Positions 13,901 to 28,900 of a stretch of 64,000 bases of DNA are shown here, one piece after another. Source of the stretch: Nautilus pompilius (taxonomy: Eukaryota > Mollusca > Cephalopoda > Nautilida > Nautilidae); contig JACATO010000059.1 in the NCBI GenBank assembly GCA_018389105.1, positions 558,001 to 622,000 of the forward strand, read 5' to 3'. Below the pieces are notes generated by a model. It was not told where the DNA came from, searched no databases, and saw only the letters and a list, made by a program, of their open reading frames with translations. How positions within the stretch are numbered: the stretch's first letter is position 1; every line of letters starts with the position of its first letter. Made by a program: the position numbers and the translations under genes.

Positions 13901-16900
13901 GATATCAGCAAATGTACGGATGATTCTGAGTGTAAGAAAATAAGAGATGAAAAAAGTGAGGAAGTATTAGGCTTTATATAATGACGACAAGACAACAACT
14001 TCCAATATTGAAAAGAAAGTTTTTAAAATGTCAAGAAATCAGTAAACTATTTCTATACTTGGATATCAAATAGTAGATGCAGTGAGATTCAGACAAAATA
14101 ATTTTAAAATGCCATCACTGTGTAACCTTTCAATAGTGCTGATATTGAGAAATGGCAGATAGTTTTGTATTACTCATATAGTGCTTCACAATGTAAATTT
14201 GGAATGGTTTATACTTAGCTGTTAATTATAGTAGGAAATAGCATTAGGATTAGATAAAAATGTTCATAAATCAGTATAAGTTGTTTGGTTGTCCATTCAG
14301 TAAGGGCATTCAAGAATGCATTCACCAGTCTAATTTTCCAGCTTTACATTTATCCTATCTATGTTAGTTTTCTGTCTATTTTCCAATACTGAACTTTACA
14401 TCTAGTTTATTAGTCAAATTAAAATGTTTTTTAAAAGAAAAGTCTTTAAAATATGTACTGTGAAAATAAAAAAATTAAAATTCTGTAAATTTTAATAAAA
14501 AAAACATATTAGAGATATATATAATATCTAAATTCCATCTTATATTAAAAATACTTTTTCTCTCTTATTTTTTTGATAGCTTCAGTATGGAGCAGAACGT
14601 AATCTTGAATGGTTGCAGTCATCAGTGTCTGATGTGGGGGATTCCTACCAAAGAATAGAAACACTTATTTTTGAGTTTGAAGATTTTGGAAAAAAAGCTT
14701 TGGTAAGTATTTATTGTTTTGTGTAAATTAGTTCTACCTTCTGTTAAGTGGAAGATAAAGTACTTAAAATTTTATATATAGTACATATCCAAAGGATGCC
14801 ATTTCAAAGATGTGAATTCACAAAAAAAGCAAGGATATCTGGAAAAACAGCTGGCTTGGCTACAAAAGTTAGATAAGCATAATTTAGACTGATTTTAGAA
14901 CAAAACATTAATGACAGTGAGTGAACCTAGCTTATAAAGGAACTGCAGGCTAGCATATAATCATAATAGCTAGCCAGCCATTTTCACCAAACTATAATGT
15001 ATTTGAGGTTTAGTTTTTAAAACATACTGTAACAATTTAACATTCAGTACTGACTCCAAGAACATAGTAACAGAATAGAGTACTGTGACAGACCCCTGAT
15101 GACAATTTAACTTGCTCAGTAGGACTTGATATATTCCAAGATGCTAAGTGTGTTGAGTACAGTAAAAGGCTGTGTTATCTAGCTCAAAAGCTGTACTAAC
15201 AAATGAGCAGCTACATTGAACACTATAGAAGTGGCAAACCCCCAAAAAACTTGTGTGGGTTGATTGTAAAATCAAGCATCTATCTGAAATGGGCCAGCCT
15301 AAAACATCCCATCCATTGACATTTTATAGGATTTGGAGAACTTATCAATCTCTGCATGAACTGTCCAAAGACAGCTTTGTGATTTTGAATTGATGGGGTG
15401 TGTTGCCAGGAAAGAAGAAATCATTTTTTTTTTTTTTTGAGGAATCAAAGGATGTGACTTCAGTTTGCCAAGGACTATCTCTGTTGGATCCCAGAAATAT
15501 GAGCCAGTATGCTTTGGTTTGATGAATCATGGTTTCGCAGGTTTGGATCAGACGGTTATAGTAAAGATTTGATGAAGGATTGTACTAAAGTGTACTAAAC
15601 AGACAATCACTGGTTGGAGCAGGTCCATTATTGTATAGGGTTGTTTTTTCTGAAAAGAGACAGGGCCTATTTATTGAATCCAGGGAATAACGAATCAGTT
15701 TGTTTACCTGGACATTGACAAATATACTAGAACCACATTCTGAAATTCTGAGTTACCTCTTTCTCATCTGGATTTTTCAATATGATAATGATTCAAATCA
15801 TTTGGCTGCCATAATCAAACACTATCTCTCAAATTATAAAGATATAGTTCTACAGTGCAGACTCAAAGTTATAATTTGAATCAAATAGTGAATCTATGGA
15901 ACAATATAGACAGAGTTATTAAAAATGAAAAATCCAAGAAATTTGTATTGTTTCAAATTGTTGTAGACTTGGGTCAATATTTGCATAGATTGCTTTTATA
16001 TTGTGGACTCCAACATAAGTGTTATAATTAATGTTTATGGCCTTGCAATCAAATACTGACACTTCCTTAATCTGTTTATTTCATGTAATGTCTAAAAATT
16101 TGGTTTTTGTGACAAAATTTTGAATATGCTTGATTTGTTTTTGAACTTTTGTCACTAAGGAATTTTTTTATAATGTAAGAGAAGTAAGCATGTGCAAAAT
16201 ATTTACTGATGCTCATGTTTCTGTATATGTCAATTGAAAGAACAAGAAATTGCCTTTTTATCAGGAATACCCATGCTGGAATGTCTATTTTTACATATTT
16301 TACTTGTCAATTTATGTTTTTACTGCTATCATTCTTAAATTTTTGTTCACCACTGTATTTAACAAACTTCAAGCTAAAATGTGTATAACAATAAACCACT
16401 CATCTTGAATGTAATGATAGTCAATCGAATTAATTTTGGCTGTCATAGATAATTTCCTCTCCAATCAACTACACTTCTAAAATAAGGTGAATGCAGTTAT
16501 ACATATATAATTGCAAAAAAATAAATATTTTAAATGCAGTTTAAGAACAACAAGGATTTAGAGAGTTTTAAATAACTACATAAAGCAGCTTTGCATGCAA
16601 TCTTAATTTGCTTTCTATCTGCCAGTAATTTAGGAAAATTTACCACATTGCAATGTTACAAAACTAACAGTTGCTAAGCTTAGGTCAGTAAAATGTCAGA
16701 CAATCTTAAAAAGCAGATTCAAGGTTAATTTTGTCGTCATACTTTTTTTGATACTTTTTGTTCAGTTTTGTAGTTTCTTTTCATATGATTTACTGCTTTG
16801 TCATCTATCATTTTGATTTGATAGGTTAATATTTGGAAGCAGTTGGTGATAAACAGAACAATCATGAATTTTTGTGGTGTTGCATTGCAGGTACAGTTAA

Positions 16901-19900
16901 TCTATAACCAAAATCAGATTGAATGCATGATTCAGATTGTAGGCTCTGTTCTTTTTCTTTCAAATCCTTTTAGAAAACTCTCAGTTAATAATATAATAAG
17001 AGTACCTTGGGCTTGAAAATTGATTTATTAAACTGACATAAATCAAACATACCAAAAGCATATACAAAATGCCACTGGACCTGAATTTTGCTTTATTTTT
17101 GGCTTTATCTCAGATGTTAGGATTTGAGGGGCTACTTGTAAAAGTGGAGCCTAGACATATCTAATTTTTCTGTACAATAGGCTACTGCCAAAAGACTCTA
17201 GGGATGGTGGAATCCAGTTTTACTACAGGTGATTTAAGTATTGGCAGTCTACAGTTAGGAGAGTCACAACATATTCAAGTAACTGGCACAAGTAGAGACC
17301 AGTCATGAAACAACACAGCCATGCTGTATCAAGACCTTATTGTCAGCTGTCACTCTTGGGACAAATTCATTTTAGCAGCAAGAACATTTTCTGGTTTTAT
17401 AAGACAACACAAATGGCTATTTACACTAATGTTAATGACATCAGTAAGAAAATACCAGAAAGTATTAAAGAAGCCTGTTTCATGGATCTTTTGATTGCTT
17501 TGTCTGGACATTGTTCATATTCACTGTTCTTCATTATGAACAACTAATTTGTCATTTTAGAAATATCCACAGGCATTATTAAGGTTAAGTCTCCAAATAA
17601 AGTAAGCACAATCAAAAATGCTGTATTCTGTAAATGCAATTTCTATGGAAAATGAGCATTTATTTTTTTCACTGTTAAGTATAGGTGTATTTGTTAAGCA
17701 GTTATTATGTTTAATACACCACAGTTTGTTGGAAAATTTTAAAATTCATTTAGTTTACAAATAAGATGTGAAAATTGAAATAACTGTATATATAGTTTAA
17801 AGAAAAGAATTAAAATGAAGATTACAATCTGTGGGAAATTAGCATTCTTACTTGTAGGCTAACCAATTTATTCATTTATTATTCATTAAACAAACCATAG
17901 TTTTGTTTGTTTACATTTTTGTTTTTAAATTATAATGTCAATCTACAATTTAAATATTTCAATGTTAGATGTACAAATATAACATTATCCATTAATTCAT
18001 TAAGTTGTTTTTTTTTTCATTTTAAGTTTGTTTTGTGCCAAAGCATTAGGGCCACAATGGCATTTGTAGATTAACTTCAGTATGTTCTGAAGTGTTTCAA
18101 GTATGTCACTCCTCATATGGAAAATTCTTTGAAAACATACACCTGAATGTTTTTCGTTGTTTTTAAATTTGTTATCTAGAATTTTTTTGTTTTTTTTTAA
18201 ATATTAAAATATTGTTGATTAGAATCAAATCATGAGTTTTACTGTATGGAAGCTTGCCGATTAAAATGAATCATACAATCCAGAGTTTAAGTAGAACAGC
18301 CTGAAATTTTTACTTTCTCAATGAAATCTTAAAATGTATTGCAGGCTTTTGAAATTTCAATCTGAATGCCAATGAATCTTTGTTTTAAGTTGCTTAAACC
18401 TCAGGTGAGACTAAGCATTTGGAAATAGTGATTCTTTATTAACAGAAGGAGGCTGATGATAGCAGCATTGTTGGCATTATGCAGGTAAAGAGTTGAAGGA
18501 GTCTGTTTAAGCTATGATGGCTCTTTTAATCTTTTTTGTTACTGCTGTACATAATACGTTATACATTAGTAGCTAGATGCTGATCATTGTATATCTTTTG
18601 ATTGTTTAGCAGTATACAAAAAAAGGCAATTAGAAAATAATCTGAACTACCATACTTAGCAGGAAGTTAGAAACATCAGTTATTAATTGCAGTTGAATGT
18701 TTTAAGTGATAAAAACTCATCTGAAAATGATACTTGTTTACATAGGATTGCCTACTTTTGGTTGCTTATTAATTGTTTAAGTGAATTGTTGTAAGAGGCA
18801 AGGCATGAAACATGTCTGATGGCAGTCATGTGTTTACTGGTGTGATGAAGGTCTTTTTTATCTTGCTGTAGATTACTACATTCAGAGAGGAGTCATCACA
18901 ATTCCTGTCACTTAACAACAGTATAGGGATAGTAACAATGAAAATAAGTTTGAAAATGTTTTGATCTGATTAGAGAAGTATTGTCAAAAGTGAAACCTGG
19001 ATGTTTTGTAATTGCTCTGCTGACCAGTACTGGAAGATTATGGTACTAGATGTGCTTTTAGCTGTATTCAGTATTTAAAACCTACAAAATCTACATTGAT
19101 GGGTTTCACAAATTGTAATGTATCAATTTCATCAAGTAAGTTTTTGGATGATTGCTAGTGAAACAGATGAATGGTGGTGACTACAAAGTATTTTATGATC
19201 TTCCTGGTGTACTGCCAGAGCATAATATATTTTATGCAAGCTTTATACTTATTTGATTATAACAGAACCAAGCAATAAAACTGATTTCTATAATAATCAG
19301 CTCTCAAATGTTTATTTTTGCTTGTTTGTTTCATCATGTTGCTTAGAAACCGTGTTTTAAGTGCTAAAAGGATGAATGATTTGGTGTCATTGTTATCTGT
19401 GTTGGTTATTAGAGTAGTTGATATGGTAACAGTGTTAAATTGATATTGATGTCATTGTTATCTGTGTTGGTTATTAGAGTAGTTGATATGGTAACAGTGT
19501 TAAATTGATATTGATGTCATTGTTATCTGTGTTGGTTATTAGAGTAGTTGATATGGTAACAGTGTTAAATTGATCTTGATGTCATTGTTATCTGTGTTGG
19601 TTATTAGAGTAGTTGATATGGTAACAGTGTTAAATTGATCTTGATGTCATTGTTATCTGTGTTGGTTATTAGAGTAGTTGATATGGCAGCAGTGATAACT
19701 TAATTGTTACAACTGGTGTTGTACATAATAATTTTAACTTTGTAATTTTGGTTTATGTTGGTTAGTATATTTTTTAAATGTTAATGTATAGTAATTATGA
19801 ATTAGATGGATGATACTATTAATTAATTACTAGGTACATAATCTTTCCTTTGGGTTTGGGTGCATTTTTTGATTAGGTAATCTGATTTGTGCTGTTATCA

Positions 19901-22900
19901 GTGATGTGGCTGTTGGTAAGAAATTCCATTCATCAACCTTTAATAAGGATCAAAATCTAAGATACTGCTGTCTGCCAGGAAATTCTCATAGTTATTTAAA
20001 ATAGTAAAAATTTAAAAGGATAAAAGAATTTAGCTCATGTCAGTATAGATGAAACCATTACAAAATTAAGGCAAGTTTACTGCTGGTTTTTGCTAACACT
20101 TTTTTTAACAAGAGGCATATTGTAAAATCATTGATGCACAGATAGTAATGGAACTAAAGTTTCATAGTGGGACACTGTCCAATTATTGGTTAACATTTCA
20201 GAATTGTAGCTCATTAGGGTTGTGAACATTTCCAGATACTGTGATTCTCAGGGACTTGGCCTAAAAAAAGAGAAAATAATAATTAGTAAATTTCTGCATG
20301 CATTGTGTACACTTCTGGTCAAAAATAGTGGATTAAAATTTTTGCTGATAAATATTTTAGTAAACAAAGTTGAATGTCTGTCATAAACAGAATCTTCATG
20401 AGTGAACAGTCTGGCATTTGTGTTTGATAGAGGCCACCACATGTACCAGACGCCTTTATCTTACTGCGTGTCTTTTCCCTGCGGAAGGTAAGCTTCCTTT
20501 CCAATGTGAAATTAGAAAGGGGTGTGGGTAAAACCCTCTTTGATGATGATCCATTCTGGTATTGTAGGAAGTGTCTGAATAAATCCCTACTAGAATTTTT
20601 CTTTTTCAGATGTGGAAGGAAACTGGAGTAACCAGAGGAAACCTACATAGCTGAGTAGAGAAGAAGGGAGAGTAAGAAGAAATCATGCTAGAGATATGCT
20701 AAACACCAGTTCCCAACTGAGATTTGAACTTAGGCTCTTGACTTTAGCATTCTAGTATAACCATTAGACTACTGTACAGAGATTAGCTCGTGGAAATCAA
20801 AGCACTGAAATCAGAGTTATCTTAATTTTGAAATCAAGGTTAGGTTCTATTTTGCCATATTTTCAGTCATGTCAGTTTATTATCAGTGGAGACAGCCTAC
20901 AAGTGCTCCAATCTTCTTGATGCAGGTGAGTGTTCAGAAAATGTAAGCATTATACACAATTAACAGCACTGTCTTAACTGGGTTTTATTTTGTGCTGTTC
21001 TGTTGAAAAATCACATGTTTGGTCAACTTACGGCACAAGCTGCTTCAGTGATGAAAGAGATTTTAGATTATTGTTTGTATCAGCCTTGTTGCTTTGTTTG
21101 ATAGAAAAACACCATTATTAGAAAACATATCAGGTTTTTGTTAGTGAACATTATATATTGCCTTGATGGATATTAGCTGTATTATAGCAATATCAGAAAA
21201 CTTAACTCTTCTTGAACTAAGATTTCTATTTGTTTTTGTGGTTAATAGCTGTCATATCAGCTGGACTGGCCCTGGTAGACAAGTACATCTACTTTGCTCG
21301 CTGGATCATCTGTTTTTATCCACACGCAGTTAAATAACACAGGGAACTCTTGAATCTACTGACCTAGTGTGATGAATCTTGATAGATATTTGATCTTTTC
21401 TGAACCAGGTACACTAGCTGTTTCAGGGTAAACTTCATGTTCACACCTTTAACTTATCCCATTGCTCTTGTGTGTTGACAGACAATCCATCTCTCCTCAT
21501 CTCTGGACATCTGTTATATTTTAATTAAATATTGTAACTTGGTACTATGTTAATTTTTGTGCAACATCTAAAATATTATCATTTTTGTACTGCTAAAGCA
21601 TTTTTTAAATGTAAAATATTGCTCGGTAAAAAACTGTATAGAAACATGAACATTCATTTAATCTCTTAATAATATGCATAATAAAAAAACATACCTTTAT
21701 TTGAGTTATTCACATAATAAGATAAAATTGTAATATTGTACTAAGATATGGTTTTACTGAAATGGGACAGCATCAAGCTTCCAGATACAATTAACAAAAA
21801 CCACAATTTAAGTTAGTACTTAGATATAAATGTTACTTTTACAAAGGACTTACTTAGAGTAAGCACAATTGTTTAAATAATTTTGAGAATAAAATAGGGT
21901 GGCTATCAGCCAACTTTAAAAGTATAAAGAGAAATATGGTTTTGGTACAGTGTAAACAATAGTCCTAAATATCGTTTATTTGTATCTTTTCTCTCATTTT
22001 TTTCAGAAAGACACTGAACATGCAGAACGATTACATCAGTCTGGAGAACAACTTATTAAAGATGACCACTATGCTGTGGACAGCATCCGACCAAAATGCA
22101 TCGAATTGCAGTGCATTTGTGACCAATACAAGCAGCTTCTTAGACAGAGAAGGGAGCATCTTAACAAATCCCTTGATCTTCATGTTAGGATAGATCGGGT
22201 AATCTTTTATTTTATGCTTGTAACTTATCTGTGTTTCATTGGCTACTGTGCAGACTTTACTACTGTTGCTTGTTGGTTTCTCTAAGTTAAAAATATATAT
22301 GGTTTATATTGATGTCCTGTGAAAGTAACAGCAATGACAAACAAGCAATTTAACCAGATATGAAAACAAATTTTGTATGTGTGTATGTGTGCATGCAGTG
22401 CGCGCACAAAATAAGCAGAGAAAATTTATAATGTTAGTTGTTTCAATCTAAATAGAAAACATTTCTTTATTTTTGTTTTTCTATATATGGATTAGGTGAT
22501 TCATGGTGTTTTCTGATTCATTTGCTTTCATTTGTTCTCAGAGTACAGTAGATTATCTTTATTCCATTAAAATTAAATATATTTGTTTTATTGATGCAAG
22601 GAAATCCATAAATTAAACAAGAACTTACACTAACATGAGCTTATTTTTAATATGGAATAGATGAAAATGAAAAAACTTTATAAAATATTTTAGAACCCTC
22701 ATATTTCTTAAACTTTGCTAAAAACGGGTCAAGACATTTGCTTTAGACAGTAGTTTAGAATTAACTGTGATTGTTTTTTTTAAAACTGATTTACTGTTAA
22801 AACATTTTGCTGGCAAATTGTTCACTTGCTGTACACTAAAACTGGACTTCAGTTTTTTAATATGAATTTTGGTTCACCATGTAACTTATTCATTGGCATG

Positions 22901-25900
22901 GTGTTGTATGCTTAAGGATATGAACTCTATGACTTACATACGTATAGCTCCTCTAAACACAAAATGCTTATCAAGTTTGATGTTAATAATAATTATTAAG
23001 CTGGATTTCATAACCCACCCAAGAAGATTCTTATTTGCTTTAAAAAACATTAATAAAGAAAATAACTGCAACTGTTGGCTGCTTCTACCAGATTCAGTTG
23101 CTGCTACAAAAAGGTTTCAAAATTAACATGTTGAAATCTTTTAAATACTTTAAATGTCTCTATCAAATCACCTGTTTTCTATATACAAATTTTCCAACTC
23201 TGATGTTTCCAGGCCATCTATATCAATTTTTCAAACATGGACACCATGCCTGTAATGTTACCTAAATTAGTAGAAAGGACTTGTAATTTTTTTGCTTTTA
23301 TGCTTTAATCCTATTTAGCATCTCCAAAGTGTGTTTTTTTGCTGTCTTTGCAACATGATATTGTCACTGACATTCTAAATTTATAGAAATAAATAGCATG
23401 TGTTCAAGGAATTACACTGTACCCTAATGTATAACCCATTTCCTCATTACCATGTCCAAAACTAACACATTTTCATTCAGAAGTGTTAAATTGCATCTTC
23501 CATGTAGATGCCCATTTGTCAAAGATTTTAAGTGATTCTTGAATTTGTCCTATTTTGTACATTATTCACTCTTACATACACCTTAGTAAAAAAGCAAACT
23601 TTTTAATACCTCATGTTGCTTTTGTCAATATGCATAATGAATAGGAAAAAACAAAATATATCAAAATCTAATATAAAACCATTTAAAACAAATAATTTTT
23701 CTGGGTGAGGTTATCTCCAGACCATGTTAACAGTTTACAAAAGTAGATGGTTCAATCAGTTTTTATCACTTTATTAGCAGTAATAACTTATTAATGTTTC
23801 AGTGATCTTTCTATTTTCACCTTTTTTTAAGGACAATTATATCATGTTTCCATACATGTTGTGTGGTAGCATTGTTAATTTTTGGATTGTACAAGTGGTT
23901 TAAGCTGGTCTTGAACCTGTAGGAACCTATTAGTGGTTAAGTTTTGATATGGTTTTTACCCACACTTAAGTCTACAGCATCTGCCCACAACTAACTTCCC
24001 TCTTTAATAGTTTGACATCTATACTTAACCCCTTACTTTTGCCAGTATTTTTTACCTCATTGAAAAACTTAGTCTTTAACATCTAATTTCTCACCATTAG
24101 CCAGCTTTTGAGTGATATCCAAAAAAAATATAAATGATTGCTGAGGATTTTTTTACTGAAATTCATATCAACTGTTGTGCAAAAGGCACTGGCTACTAGG
24201 CCATCTATATCCTTTTTTAATAAATGATTTGTGGAGGGTAAGACAGGCTTCAAGTTCATTTCCTGTTTGAGACTGACTTGGTTTGGAAAAATTCCCATAG
24301 TATACTTTTTTGTTTTTCTGTACCAATCCATTGTCATGGGCTTCCTCCAGACAGCCAGTTTATTCCCACAGTTAAAAGAGGAGTTTGTAGGAACTTTCTA
24401 TTTCCTGGTCAAGACAGAAGTGCCAAGTCCTACAAGGGTCAAGAATGGCTACACTTCTCATTGATAACCGTGACACTATTCAACATCAAGTATGTCTACA
24501 GTTGTAGATGACAGTTTTCTTAGAAGAAGAAAAGATAACTGACTGTAATAGCACCTGTCCTTTTAGCTTAATTGTTGGTAACTGAAAGAATTTATTTTTA
24601 TTTATCTGTTCAGAAGCTTTGATTATCTGGAATCCAAATTAAACACAAGACCTGAAAAGAGTTTATAAATTTTGCCTGGGTCTTTCCACAATACTTTACT
24701 TTTAATATAAAAGTAAAGTATTTTATACCTTTACAGCTTCTCTCCATTTTAGTTGAGCTGTACTATGTGGTATAGGGTGTTTTCTTTTAAAAAGTGGTGT
24801 AGCACTATTATTTTGGTTTCAAGGCAAACAAATGGTGCACAAGAGGAGTTGATCTTCTAGCCAATCAGCAGATAGAGAAATGTCAGACACAGGGTGGAGC
24901 AGACTGTGCCATGAGAGATATAGAACATTTCCTTGCCACAGCTAAAGAACTGAAGTTAAACAATCCAAAGGAGTTCCGAATGTTGTTTGACAGTGTAATA
25001 ACTCCAGAGACAAGGGTAGGTGGATTGGTTGGCTTTATTTACTTAAAGAATTTGTAATGCTCTCCTCTTATTGCTGTTTAGTACAGACTAGATTATTCAT
25101 ATATTTTACAGTATTTTAGCAAAACCCAAACACATGTGAAACTCTTTACTACATTAAATATTCACTGATTACAATTATTTTTAAGAAATAAAAGATAAAA
25201 TTCAAAATGGAACAAATAGAAATAACTTTAATTTCAACAAAAATAATGATACAGAAATGGCAGCAAATAATGACAATTAAAAAATATAAACTATAATATT
25301 TCAAATTCATCAAATTTATTTCCAATTAAACACAAAACCAACCAAGACACAAAACAAAAAAATGCTGCAGATAATTATGGCACTGCCTGCTTTTATAATT
25401 CTAGTTGGAAAAAAACTTGCGAATTAAAGAGAGAAAGAAAATGGAATTGAAGTTTTGGTGTTATGAAGAATAGACAAAATGTTTAATAAAAAAGAACATT
25501 CTTCAATTTCAAGAAATCTGTGTAAGATGTAGCCAGTAATTTGACATCATTCAAATTAAATGCACAATTTTCATTTAAAGCTATGATTGATTTTAGTAAA
25601 GACAAATTATCTCTGCCAGATAAATGTACAGTGGATTTTTAGTGGACTCACCTGATGATGGTCTTGTCCATAGACAGCCTCACAAAATGACACTTTTGAA
25701 AGTAAACCACATGCAATCTATCCAGCACGAATATAGAAAAACTGCTTTGATTCCATTAGAGATAGGAAAGTAAAATTTTAAGTTTCAAATAAGACTAGAG
25801 AAATGAATGGACAAGTTTAGTTAAGCATTTCTTTAATCAGTTCAAATAAATTTCTAAATAAATAATGGCGAGGTGAATAGATTTTTAGAGATGCTTTATC

Positions 25901-28900
25901 TACGCAACTGAGATACATACAGTTTTGAAGGAACCTTCTCTAAATTGTTTTGAACAATGTAATTAGAGAGGCCTTGGGTTCTAATGGGACTTTGGTTATG
26001 AAAATCAATAAACGATGAATATATTTTGTAAGTTTTAAAGTGCAAAATAAAAAACATGATTAAAGTTGTATGAAAATGGAATGAAACTCTTCTATTCATG
26101 GTAAGATCAATGAATGTTGATATACAAATGAAAGAAGTGCAAATATGATCATTACTTCAAGTACAGAGGGAGAGGGAGGGGTGTGGGTGGATATCTAGGA
26201 AGGGTATTGAATCATGATGTAATTGTTTGGATCAACATCAGTGGTAAGGCACATTTGCAAATAAGAATAGAGCTGCATGTTATTTGATTACTCATAGTAA
26301 TATTACTACTTTGAAACAAAAAATATGGATCATTTATGAAATTATTTATATATATATAAATAATCAATTGTGATATATACTTACTGGCAGCCATAATTGT
26401 GGAATCACTAAAAAAATTATCCTTGAATATTTTGATAGAAATAATCTTGTACATTCAAAGTTTCAACATAAACTTATTGTAACAGGTTTTGTTATGTATA
26501 TATTTTTGCATGTAGCTATATACTGCACTGATAAATTAATTAGATATTGCATTTTTCATCAGTGAGTTTACAATTATGGTTATCATTGTGTCTATATAAG
26601 ATCTTTATTGGTAATGTGATGTGGTGATTATCAACATGATGCAGAAATTGTGAGTAGGAACTAGAATAAGAAGGTCCATTTGAAGTGTGAAACCCACTCT
26701 TTTTATAATTGTAAGATTTAAAGACTTTTCTTTCACCTGTCATACACAGGTTATGGTTCAGCAGGTTCTGAAGCGGATTGAAGATGTGCAGGGGATGTGT
26801 GAAAAGCGGATGAGCAGCTTGCAGAAGGTAACTAACAAACAGACACGGCCTGTACAGTTAGTCCAACCCAAGCCAGCCAGGCAGGCTGACACCAAGCTCC
26901 AAAAATCCCAGCACACTGAAGAGTCTAAGAAGCCCGCAGGATTAGAGAAATCAGCGAGGGTAGGAGAGATGGTTCATAAGGATCGCCTGCTTCTTGTTGG
27001 TCAGCCTGCTTCTTGTTGGTCAGCCTGCTTGCTTGTGGTCAAGCTTTCAGTTGGTGTCTGTTGCTAGCCAGCACATGCTGAAACCCATCTCTCCTCTCTT
27101 TATCTCTCAACAGTGGTACAACAAACACCTGCTCTGCAGTAAATAGTGCTCTGGTGTTCTGTTTTAAACTCATTAAGGATCCCGATCATTTAGAAGCTCT
27201 CTTTTAGGGATTGTTTGCATTATTTTAAACACAACTTAACTTTCCTGATGGCAATCACAAGCCGATAGTGTTGCTTGCCTACTTAACCATATGGTTCCAA
27301 ATGACTAAAGCTGGGTGTAAGTTGATGCTTCATATTGAAGACCCATGAAGATGAAGACATGGTTGACAGTAAAGGATGCATTATTTTATATTCTTAGTTT
27401 CATGAAGGCAGATTATAGAATGGAACACATGAAAATAAACCATTTATCAAATCTGAAAAATGTATTATTTAATTTTTGTAGACATTTTAAAACTAAAAGA
27501 ATACACTGAAGTAAAATTATCCCTATGCAGCAAAATGATATCATTTACCCCTAAAAATCTATCAGTAGATTTTACAATTCTACTAAAAAAAGGTGTATTT
27601 TTCCACTTTTTTCATAGAATTTTGTGCTATTTTCTAGAAAATGTGTAAATAAATTTCAAATTTAAAGTATGGCAGTTACTTTTTTGTTTTAATTCTTAGG
27701 TGCACGTTACATAATTTTAGTTATATCTGATACGCTACCCTGTTTGTTGATTTGAAAAATTTAGAAAAAAGTGAATCCCAATGTACTTAACTGACCTGGA
27801 TGCTGTGGTAATCAGCCAACTGCTTTCTATAAAAGCTTTTCTAGCAAAAACTGGTGGCTACAAAATGAAATACTTTGTGTTGTATTTATCATTAATTATA
27901 TCTTTTGTTTATTTTAAATGGCATGTGAGAATTGGCTAGTTCTTCATGTGTGCATATGCAAAGGTTGAATGGATTACGTTATTTGCAATGAATAATCATG
28001 GAAAATTGCACAATTAAAACTCAGTCATTACCAAACAATGGTTGGTATGAAGGAAAATATTAAAGCAAATATTTCTTGTCCATGAAAGCTTGTATAAGCT
28101 ATTATGGCTTTCTGTCTCCTTGTAGCAGTTAAACTATAGTAAAATGGAGCAATTAGACACTTGTGTATTTTTCATCGCAGGCTTACATTTAACAGAACAG
28201 ACCATTAAGCTTTACCTGCAAGATGAGTCAGGTTGTGAAAGGTTGAAAGAAAGCATTTATTGATGGGAAGAGGGTGAAAATCAAGAAACAGTAGTGGAAT
28301 GAGAGGCCTCATTTATTGAACACCAAATCTTGAGAAAGTTGGTACAATAAGTGTAAGGCCAGCACAGAGGAAAACTTGTTTGAATGCATTTTTATCAAAT
28401 GAGTAGTACTATAGTGTATGTGTATGTAGTCATTAAACAGTAAATTAGTAAGCTGTTTATTTAAAGTAGTTTGTTTATTGATTTCTTATGTTTCCTTGTG
28501 AGATGCATACTTTTCAGGTAGTTATGAATTACAATGAAATTGTAGGTGTGCTTTTACATTAAAAAGAAAATACTTTAATATACCCCATGCACCTGCACAC
28601 ACATACAAAATTCATACATTCTAATAATGACAGCATTTAGCCTCAGTTATATGAATAAAATTATTAAATTATGTATTAATTGATTTACAACTTAAACATG
28701 TTGCATTTTTCTAGCATAATTACACCAGAAAAACTCTTTGAAAAGCTAAATTTGAAATATATCTGAAAGAGCATCTATTGATGTTTAAAAATGTTAACAT
28801 TGTTTGAATTTTGTGCTACAAAGAAATATTTGTTGTACCACTGTATTCCCCTCCAAATGCCTACCTACCCTTTAGAAGGTTTAACACACATTCTCAACTA

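Larger units (their letters stand above)
10770..14579. other. Intron 6
   Basis: This 3.8-kb intron carries a tRNA-type SINE (about 11123-11430) and a Penelope-like endonuclease fragment (about 13130-13360). The other stretches are AT-rich without recognisable content. Confidence 0.7.
14703..22006. other. Intron 7 (largest in window)
   Basis: This 7.3-kb intron contains a Tc1-like remnant (15340-16060), a candidate 39-nt cassette exon (18446-18484), a 65-bp tandem array (19386-19710), a SINE copy (20440-20780) and a second 39-nt exon-like segment (20887-20925). Segments 17040-17560 and 21230-21500 look slightly richer than background but match nothing I recognise. Confidence 0.7.
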
